Positions 5,860 through 11,559 of a DNA stretch of 11,559 nucleotides are shown here, in pieces (the stretch's first letter is position 1; every line of letters begins with the position of its first letter). The notes below the pieces were generated by a model. It had not been told where the DNA came from, searched no databases, and saw nothing but the letters and a program-made list of their open reading frames with translations. Made by a program: the position numbers and the translations under genes. Origin of the DNA: JARFVT01 sp036677425 (GTDB lineage Bacteria; Pseudomonadota; Alphaproteobacteria; UBA8366; Aestuariispiraceae). The stretch covers positions 1 to 11,559 of the forward strand of contig JARFVT010000006.1 in assembly GCA_036677425.1 (NCBI GenBank), read 5' to 3'.

Positions 5860-8142
5860 ATGTCGCCCCGAAAAAGAAAAAAATTACGGTTTATTTATGC
5901 TAAATCTTCATTTGTAATTTTTATTATTACGATGATAATTATTCTTGGCTTGAATATATTTAATGCCAATGCGGCAGAATTACAAAATCAATCAAATGAT
6001 CAAAATGTTAATTCTAATGATGCTGATAAATTAGACGAGGCAATAGAAACGCCAAAAATCGATATAAAGGCAATCGTCAAACAAAATACATTATTAGAAG
6101 AAACAATACCACTAGCAATCGATATGCGCCTGACAAATATGCCCGCAGATTTGGCTGTTTTAGCAGATGGTGTAACGGCAAAGGCCTATGCAAGATTTTT
6201 AACGGTCGATGGTAAAAAAATAGGCCAAGTTATCCTAACTGCGGTTGAAAAAAATGGCAAAACCGAGCCATTGGTTTCTGATAATTTTACTTCACAATTT
6301 AATATGGAAGACCCAGAATTAAAACCGCTTGAACCAGTGGTTATTTCTTCCAACCGAGAAGAATTAAAAGCCGCCTTGGAGCGATTAAATATTGAAGACG
6401 AAGACGAAGAAGATAAAGAAAAGCGTGTTGTCGATGGTAAAGGTGAAAATGAAAATATGGGCGTTGGCAGCAATGCCAAAAGCAATGATCAGGCAAGTGA
6501 ATATAAAACACCTGAAAAAATAATTAGCGCAAAATTGACAGTTAAAACAACCACAGACGGTTGTGAGGTCAAAATTGATACCGCCCAAGGCGTTGCAATC
6601 GTGCAATCAAAATTACAGACATTTAAAGATGGTGTATTAAGTGAAGATGGTGAATGTGATGATAGCGGCACAAGGTATCAGCTTAAAAAAAGCTATTCGA
6701 TGTGTGATGATAAAGAAGGCGTTGATTTAAAAACATTAAAAGTAACCAGCCATTATCAAACATATTATTTAGATGGTGCAACTAAAAAAATCAATGTTGG
6801 TGTTTGTACGCCAGATAGCGAAAAAATATTTGATATAGTTGAAAAGCATGATAGCTGTCCAATTTCATTAGATTATGAAGCAAAAAAAGCAATAATTCAA
6901 TCAAGCTTGATTTATATTAATGATAATAATGCAGAAATCGAAATACGATCATGCCAAGCATCGACAAGCAAAGAGCCAGTTGCATTAACAAAAACCACAA
7001 ATGGTTGTAATATTCGTGATGATTTTGATGCAAATAAATCATATCAACAAAAAACTTGGGTTTATCAATTAAAAGGCCAAACCTATCAGGCTGGAACTTG
7101 CATGGATGATGAGCCAGTTTTTAGCCATAAAACCGCTTATAAAGATAATGCCAATGTTAATCTTTGCAATCCCATAATAAATATGGCGACCAAGAAAGTT
7201 ACCTTGCAAAGCAAAAAATATATTAATGTTGCCAATGCAATAAAATATATCACCGAATGCACGCCAGATAAAAGCAGCATATCGATCGCATCGACTACTG
7301 ATACTTGCGGTAATATGGCAAATTGGACGCATGATTTAGCGAGCGCGCAATCATTTGGTCAAGAAAGATTTTATTATATGGATGGGGCAACGAGAGAATA
7401 TGTTGGAAATTGCCAAAATTCACAAATAACCTATAAACATCAAGTAGAAACTGCGGGTTATCAGTTTTTTGATAACAAGCTTTATTCACTGGCAAAAACC
7501 ACCACATATATCAATACGCCATTTGGCAGGCATGATATAAAAACTGGTGAGATAAAAGCAGGAACATTGCAAGTTTCATATATTTATCAATCAACCAGCA
7601 AAATGCCAACAGGCAATAAAACTTACACATCGGGCAGTTGTTACGCCACCATTGAAATGGCTAATACCAAGATTTGGCAACGTCCAGACGGTACAAATTA
7701 TAATCAAACTATCGGCACAAGCAATGGCTCGACAGTTTATTCTTGTAGCTCTTCTGGTTCGGCGGTTTGGCAACGCACTAGTAGTGATAGTGGAATATTA
7801 CCTACATACACATCACATCAAAGTCATTCTGACCCAAGATTTACTAAAACATCTTGTCAACCCTGTCTAGGACATTATACTTATTGTAATTCTTCTATCT
7901 ATAAGCTTCTTTGGTTAAAACAATACTATCGCGGCGAGAAAAAATTAACCCGTGATGATGGTAAAATATTTACCAAACAGTCATCAAATACTCAATCAAC
8001 CTTTAAGCAATATTGCGTATTTGATAAAAAAATAACAGGCACATCATATTATACGGATTATAACGGAATACCACCCTCATATTTTTTGAACAGCCCTGCA
8101 ACCACCTATAACAGCAGCTGGGATGCAGCCGAAGGATGGTAA
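5860..8142 (+). CDS. Large secreted cysteine-repeat protein of the T4SS operon (unknown family)
   Basis: A 760-residue protein that I do not recognise. It begins with a basic, then hydrophobic signal (RKRKKLRF, then FVIFIITMIIILGL) and a cleavage site near ANA-A39. Residues 60-165 form a cysteine-free domain, followed by a highly acidic linker (about 172-185, EDEDEEDKEK). From 235 to 518 there are six tandem repeats of about 50 residues, each with two cysteines: 235/266, 282/316, 333/365, 383/414, 436/467 and 483/518. Typical repeat ends are YYLDGATKKINVGVC and YYMDGATREYVGNC. A further pair, 594/629, has the same spacing. Then comes a C-terminal Cys cluster (666, 669, 676, 719) in a Ser/Thr/Tyr-rich region. 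The even total of 18 cysteines after a signal peptide suggests a disulfide-bonded periplasmic or surface protein. Placement between virB10 and virB11 suggests a transfer role, for example mating-pair stabilisation as done by the Cys-rich TraN of F; that is inference. Its last bases overlap the virB11 start by 7. Confidence 0.9.
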   Translation: MSPRKRKKLRFIYAKSSFVIFIITMIIILGLNIFNANAAELQNQSNDQNVNSNDADKLDEAIETPKIDIKAIVKQNTLLEETIPLAIDMRLTNMPADLAVLADGVTAKAYARFLTVDGKKIGQVILTAVEKNGKTEPLVSDNFTSQFNMEDPELKPLEPVVISSNREELKAALERLNIEDEDEEDKEKRVVDGKGENENMGVGSNAKSNDQASEYKTPEKIISAKLTVKTTTDGCEVKIDTAQGVAIVQSKLQTFKDGVLSEDGECDDSGTRYQLKKSYSMCDDKEGVDLKTLKVTSHYQTYYLDGATKKINVGVCTPDSEKIFDIVEKHDSCPISLDYEAKKAIIQSSLIYINDNNAEIEIRSCQASTSKEPVALTKTTNGCNIRDDFDANKSYQQKTWVYQLKGQTYQAGTCMDDEPVFSHKTAYKDNANVNLCNPIINMATKKVTLQSKKYINVANAIKYITECTPDKSSISIASTTDTCGNMANWTHDLASAQSFGQERFYYMDGATREYVGNCQNSQITYKHQVETAGYQFFDNKLYSLAKTTTYINTPFGRHDIKTGEIKAGTLQVSYIYQSTSKMPTGNKTYTSGSCYATIEMANTKIWQRPDGTNYNQTIGTSNGSTVYSCSSSGSAVWQRTSSDSGILPTYTSHQSHSDPRFTKTSCQPCLGHYTYCNSSIYKLLWLKQYYRGEKKLTRDDGKIFTKQSSNTQSTFKQYCVFDKKITGTSYYTDYNGIPPSYFLNSPATTYNSSWDAAEGW

Positions 8143-9086
8143 ATTCCACCATCAACCCAATAGTGGCGCAGCGGCTTGCGCCACTATTAAAATATTATTC
8201 TGATACCACAACTATTGAGGTTAGAATAAACAAGCCAAATTTTATCACTATCGATAGGCGCGGTGTCGAAAAAATTGAGGTTGAAGATGTTGATTTATCG
8301 CTGGCAAAGATTGAAAGCATTTGTCAGACTTTGGCAAATATCAATGGTTTAAAATTCCATGCTGATGATACGCCAAAAATATCATGCGTGTTACCGCAAG
8401 GTCATAGATTTGAATGTTTGGTTGGTGCAACGACTAAAACAGGTGTATCGCTGGCTATTCGCTGTAAGCATCCGTTTATACCCGAATGGTCAAATTTTGG
8501 TGTGGGTAAAAAAACACAAAAATATTTAATTGATGCGGTGCGTAACAATCAAAATATTATTATTTCTGGTGCGACAAATACAGGTAAAACCACATTATTA
8601 AATATGCTGTTAAAAGAATTACCACGCGAAAAAAGAGTGGTAGCGGTCGAAGATACGCCAGAATTAGAACTTGACCATTTTTGGGATGGGCAAAGCTTGC
8701 TCGCCAGTCGTGATGAGCATTCCCAAGATGGTAAAATAACATGGCGGGCGATTTATGATCATTTAATGCGGATAACGCCAGATAATATCTTATTTGGTGA
8801 AATATCGACCAGTAACGCCTTTGCGGCATTGGCTGCGTTAAATTCTGGTGTTACTGGCTTTATCTGTACCATTCATGCGGAAAGTCCAATACAGGCAATT
8901 AAACGTAAATTTGTCCAAAATATCGCATGGTCGGGACAAAAGATGAGCGACATACCAGAATTTCTTGGTGAAATGGTTGATTTGGTTATTCAGATCAAAA
9001 GATCAGATAAAGGCATTCGGCAAATAACCGATATTTATCAACCAAAATTTCAAAATTATATCATGAAGGATAATATGGAGGCTTAA
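8136..9086 (+). CDS. virB11: VirB11-family secretion ATPase
   Basis: A 316-residue cytoplasmic hexameric ATPase of the T4SS. Landmarks are the N-terminal LAPLLKYYSDTTTIEVRINKP, Walker A GATNTGKTT at residues 145-153 (Lys151 binds phosphate), the Asp/Glu box VVAVEDTPELEL just after it, Walker B-like ILFGEI with Glu222, and the His box TIHAESP with His247. Family members usually have GATGSGKTT; N-T in place of G-S still fits GxxxxGKT. VirB11 drives pilus biogenesis and switches between pilus assembly and substrate transfer with VirD4. The ATG lies within the end of the upstream gene, and a 12-bp inverted repeat sits at codons 8-18. Confidence 0.97.
   Translation: MVNSTINPIVAQRLAPLLKYYSDTTTIEVRINKPNFITIDRRGVEKIEVEDVDLSLAKIESICQTLANINGLKFHADDTPKISCVLPQGHRFECLVGATTKTGVSLAIRCKHPFIPEWSNFGVGKKTQKYLIDAVRNNQNIIISGATNTGKTTLLNMLLKELPREKRVVAVEDTPELELDHFWDGQSLLASRDEHSQDGKITWRAIYDHLMRITPDNILFGEISTSNAFAALAALNSGVTGFICTIHAESPIQAIKRKFVQNIAWSGQKMSDIPEFLGEMVDLVIQIKRSDKGIRQITDIYQPKFQNYIMKDNMEA
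8159..8188 (+). promoter_or_regulatory. Perfect 12-bp inverted repeat in the first codons of virB11
   Basis: AATAGTGGCGCA (8159-8170) and TGCGCCACTATT (8177-8188) are exact reverse complements around the 6-base loop GCGGCT. It begins 23 bases after the first base of the virB11 ATG and encodes part of PIVAQRLAPLL. The RNA hairpin would be very stable in this AT-rich setting. No T-run follows, so attenuation, message processing, translational control or a protein-binding site are more likely than termination. Confidence 0.8.
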
Positions 9087-9088
9087 TC

Positions 9089-9358
9089 ATGAGCGATGTC
9101 ATCGATGCGGAATTTACAGTTTCAATAGAAAAGATGAGCAATAATCAATTATTAACATCCATGCTTTTAACCAATATTGAAATTGTCAAAGACCATATAA
9201 AATCTTGCAATGAAACATTGATATTTCTTGAAGCTGATAAACGCGATTTTGTGATTAAGCATTATAAAGAAGGCAATCGCTGGCAATATCTTGCCGATGA
9301 AAAAATCATCAAATTGACTAATATTATTACACAAATGGAGCTTAACAGCCGTGATTAA
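9089..9358 (+). CDS. Small protein of unknown function between virB11 and virD4
   Basis: 89 residues, with no signal peptide or membrane segment, mixed charge and largely helix-forming (NQLLTSMLLTNIEIVKDHIKS). It starts with MSDVIDAEFT, has one cysteine (residue 40) and ends with a heptad-like stretch (IIKLTNIITQMEL) that could be a short coiled coil. I do not recognise a family. It begins two bases after the virB11 stop, and its end overlaps the virD4 GTG by 8 bases, so it is clearly part of the operon. A cytoplasmic partner of VirD4 or VirB11, or a relaxosome accessory protein, would fit the position, but nothing in the sequence shows this. Confidence 0.78.
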   Translation: MSDVIDAEFTVSIEKMSNNQLLTSMLLTNIEIVKDHIKSCNETLIFLEADKRDFVIKHYKEGNRWQYLADEKIIKLTNIITQMELNSRD

Positions 9359-11141
9359 AATCATTAATGCCTTTATCGCTATTATGGCTATTATTTCTAT
9401 TTTTTATAGCTGGTATTTTTTCAATGGCTTTTTATGGAATGATAAAGCTTGGTGGCTTTGGATATTCCAAAATATCAAACAAAATCACATTTTACCAGCC
9501 GCCATGATGCAAATATTATATTGGGCTATGGGTGCGGCATTATTCTTAATGCTGTTAAATTTAACCATTTTAAATCGCATTGGCTCGACAACTATATTTG
9601 GTAATCGATCAACAAAGGATATTCACGGTTCGGCAAGATGGGCAACGTTTAGGGATATTAAAAAAACAGGGTTACTAGCTAAAACTGGTGTGGTTGTTGG
9701 TGCATTTCAAAAATCATGGTGGCAAATTAAAACCTTATTTCATAATGGCGCAGAACATATTATAGCCTTTGCACCGACAAGATCAGGTAAAGGCGTTGGC
9801 TTGGTAATACCGACTTTGTTAAACTGGCAAGGCTCAATGATTTGCTTGGATATTAAGGGCGAAAACTTTCACTTAACCGCTGGTTACCGCGCATCGCTTG
9901 GGCATCGGATTATTAAATTTGATCCGACTTCATTAGATGATTCAAATAAATATAATCCATTAGCAGAAATTCGTATCGCCACAGAACATGAAATTGCCGA
10001 TTGTCAAAATATCGCATCAATGGTGATTGATCCTGACGGCAAGGGATTAAAAGACTATTGGGCGCAATCTGGTTGGGAATGGCTAACCGCGTGCATTTTA
10101 CATATATTATATTATCAAAAAATTACAAATAAACAGGTGGCAACTCTAAAAGACGTGCATCATTTCATGTCGATTGGTCATGGTGATGATGATATTGAAT
10201 TAGACCCTGATGAAAGCTTTAATCAGCTTTGTGAAGATATGGCAGAATTTGATCATGGCAGTGATATTGTTAATGAAGAGATAAAAAGATCAGCTGGTGC
10301 AATGAAGAAAAAAGCCGCCTCTGAAAGATCAGGCGTTCATTCATCGGCAAAAGTTAAATTAAGCCTTTATTCTGATCCTATAGTTTCAAGAAATATATCT
10401 AAATCTGATTTTACTATTAAAGATTTAATGAACAGGGATGCACCAGTTTCATTATATATTATCATACCACCATCAGATATTGACCGATTGCGACCATTAA
10501 TCAGAATTTTGATGAACCAGTTTTTGACAAGATTAACCGCATCGATGAAATTTGAAAATGGTAAAGCGGTTAAATCATATGAGCATCGCATGTTATTAAT
10601 GCTCGATGAGTTCACATCAATAGGTAAATTAGAAATATTTGAACGCTCGCTTGCATTCATGGCTGGTTATGGCTTGAAGGCATTTATAATTGTGCAAGAT
10701 TTAACCCAATTAAATAAGGCCTACGGCAAGGATAATTCAATCATGGCAAATTGCCATATTAGGATAGCCTTTGCACCTAACACCACCGAGACCGCAAAAA
10801 CATTATCTGATATGGTCGGCAAAACCACAATCATTGAACGCAATAAATCAAAATCTGGCAAGGCTGGATCAATCACAGGCAATATATCTGAAAATATTAC
10901 AAAGACCGCAAGGCCGTTATTAACGCCTGACGAAGTTATGCGGCTTAAAGGCATTACTGTTAATGCTGCGGGCAAGGCATCCGCTGGTGATATGTTGATT
11001 TTTGTGGCGGGTCATTCGCCAATATTTGGTAGGCAAATATTATATTTTAACGATAAAGAATTGCAGGAACGAGTAAAATTACCATTACCACAATATTTAA
11101 TTCCATCAATGAAAGATAAAAAAATTAAAGTTATCTCATGA
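9351..11141 (+). CDS. virD4: VirD4/TraG-family type IV coupling protein
   Basis: A 596-residue inner-membrane ATPase that brings the relaxase-DNA complex to the T4SS channel. Two membrane segments lie at residues 5-28 and about 50-74. They are followed by the GSARWAT motif near 94, Walker A APTRSGKG (141-148) and the family signature GSMICLDIKGENFHLTAGYRA. Further on come a YWAQSGWEWL stretch, Walker B LLMLDEF (Asp419, Glu420) and the late motif VQDLTQLNKAYG. Length is normal. The start is GTG at 9351, inside the preceding gene; an ATG farther in would remove the first membrane segment. Acidic DDDIELDPDE (about 277-286) lies in the all-alpha domain region, where substrate contacts are expected. 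Confidence 0.97.
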   Translation: MIKIINAFIAIMAIISIFYSWYFFNGFLWNDKAWWLWIFQNIKQNHILPAAMMQILYWAMGAALFLMLLNLTILNRIGSTTIFGNRSTKDIHGSARWATFRDIKKTGLLAKTGVVVGAFQKSWWQIKTLFHNGAEHIIAFAPTRSGKGVGLVIPTLLNWQGSMICLDIKGENFHLTAGYRASLGHRIIKFDPTSLDDSNKYNPLAEIRIATEHEIADCQNIASMVIDPDGKGLKDYWAQSGWEWLTACILHILYYQKITNKQVATLKDVHHFMSIGHGDDDIELDPDESFNQLCEDMAEFDHGSDIVNEEIKRSAGAMKKKAASERSGVHSSAKVKLSLYSDPIVSRNISKSDFTIKDLMNRDAPVSLYIIIPPSDIDRLRPLIRILMNQFLTRLTASMKFENGKAVKSYEHRMLLMLDEFTSIGKLEIFERSLAFMAGYGLKAFIIVQDLTQLNKAYGKDNSIMANCHIRIAFAPNTTETAKTLSDMVGKTTIIERNKSKSGKAGSITGNISENITKTARPLLTPDEVMRLKGITVNAAGKASAGDMLIFVAGHSPIFGRQILYFNDKELQERVKLPLPQYLIPSMKDKKIKVIS

Positions 11142-11184
11142 AATTCACCAACAGGGCAAAGCCCTAAAACATAGGAAAATAAGA

Positions 11185-11358
11185 ATGACAAATATTATTA
11201 AAAAAGAACCAGTAGTTAACGAAGATGAGCCTGAAATCACATCGGTTGACCCTGATCTAGCCGATGAAATGGGCGCATTTAATGAAGATGCACTTAGCGA
11301 TGAAGAGGCCTTGGACAGCCTATTTTATTATAAAGATGATGATAAAGGAGATAAATAA
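11185..11358 (+). CDS. Very acidic 57-residue protein upstream of the ardC-like gene
   Basis: The frame starts at an ATG preceded by AGGAAAATAAGA and ends at TAA 11356-11358, overlapping the next ATG (TAATG). Of 57 residues, 19 are Asp or Glu and only 5 are Lys, with none Arg, giving a net charge near -14; the C-terminus is YYKDDDKGDK. There is no signal peptide or membrane segment. I do not recognise a family. Strong negative charge next to an anti-restriction gene raises the possibility of a DNA-mimic inhibitor, as with ArdA or Ocr, although those are larger. A partner or chaperone for the downstream protein is equally possible. Confidence 0.75.
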   Translation: MTNIIKKEPVVNEDEPEITSVDPDLADEMGAFNEDALSDEEALDSLFYYKDDDKGDK

Positions 11359-11559
11359 TGAGTATTAATAATTTTAGAGAAGATATCGCCAATGAAATAA
11401 TTAAACATATTGAGGCTGGCACAGCACCTTGGCAAAAGCCGTGGAAAGAAGGCCGTAGTAGGGTTGCGGCATTTAACCCCACAAGCGAGAAAAACTATAA
11501 AGGCATGAATGCTATAATTTTAACAATGCAAGGCTATGAGGATCCAAGATGGCTTAGCT
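11358..11559 (+). CDS. ardC: ArdC-like anti-restriction protein, N-terminal part (runs off window)
   Basis: The first 67 residues are visible. They match the N-terminal ArdC/DUF1738 domain: a helix FREDIANEIIKHIEAG, the PWQKPW motif (residues 24-29), FNPTSEKNYKGMNAIIL and a Trp near the cut. ArdC proteins bind single-stranded DNA with this domain and usually carry a C-terminal zinc metallopeptidase domain, not visible here. They protect transferred DNA from host restriction on entry. A strong AAAGGAGAT ribosome site precedes the ATG, which overlaps the stop of the acidic ORF. Placement just after the transfer genes is typical of early-expressed plasmid functions. The call to family is firm; whether the full protein is intact cannot be seen. 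Confidence 0.88.
   Translation, partial: MSINNFREDIANEIIKHIEAGTAPWQKPWKEGRSRVAAFNPTSEKNYKGMNAIILTMQGYEDPRWLS

Noticed and set aside
6186..6671. Several long minus-strand frames opposite the 760-residue gene
   Set aside because: They are overlapping antisense shadows of a strongly coding plus-strand gene, with no ribosome sites and skewed composition.
11153..11165. AGGGC-AAA-GCCCT hairpin after virD4 as a terminator
   Set aside because: Five-base stem with a 3-base loop followed by AAAAC rather than a T-run on the + strand.
11138..11170. A 9-codon ORF (MKFTNRAKP) overlapping the virD4 stop
   Set aside because: Too short to support as a gene; may only help reinitiation.
1..11559. CRISPR arrays, tRNA genes, insertion sequences, origin of transfer
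   Set aside because: Looked for but saw no repeated spacer pattern, tRNA-like fold, transposase frame or recognisable nick region; the only clear repeats are those listed.

Overview
This window is most of the mating-pair-formation and coupling region of a conjugative element (plasmid or ICE) carrying a VirB/VirD4-type (MPF-T-like) type IV secretion system. The DNA is AT-rich throughout. The best clue to the host is a small GapR (DUF2312) homologue inside the operon, a family typical of Alphaproteobacteria, so I infer an AT-rich alphaproteobacterial host. Genus cannot be told from the sequence.

Layout, left to right on the + strand: the 3' end of a probable VirB5/TrbJ-like gene (to 289); a segment (322-852) whose only convincing coding frame runs on the minus strand; virB6 (866-2002); a virB7-like lipoprotein (2019-2183); a gapR-like gene (2221-2466); virB8 (2466-3185); a tiny ORF (3175-3270) at the poorly defined start of virB9 (to 4352); an ssb gene broken by one in-frame TAA (4375-4746); virB10 (4743-5858); a 760-residue secreted protein with a regular two-cysteine repeat (5860-8142); virB11 (8136-9086); an unknown 89-residue protein (9089-9358); virD4 (9351-11141); a very acidic 57-residue protein (11185-11358); and the start of an ArdC-like anti-restriction gene that runs off the window (from 11358).

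Apart from the minus-strand segment, the genes form one tightly packed transcription unit. Many neighbours overlap by 1-11 bases (ATGA, TAATG and longer overlaps), and the largest gaps between genes are only about 40 bases. A near-identical ribosome-binding block (TAAGGATAATTAA) precedes virB6 and ssb, with a close variant before the 760-residue gene. I saw no convincing promoter, terminator, transposase, tRNA or CRISPR array.

VirB6 and VirB8 would form the inner-membrane part, VirB7, VirB9 and VirB10 the outer-membrane core complex, VirB11 the assembly/secretion ATPase and VirD4 the coupling protein that feeds in the relaxase-DNA complex. VirB1-B4 and the relaxase are not in this window. SSB and ArdC are typical leading-region functions that protect incoming single-stranded DNA. 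The least explained parts are the cysteine-repeat protein, possibly a surface or mating-pair-stabilising factor; the reversed secreted-protein ORF, which looks like a local inversion; the GapR homologue; and two strong hairpins at the starts of virB9 and virB11.
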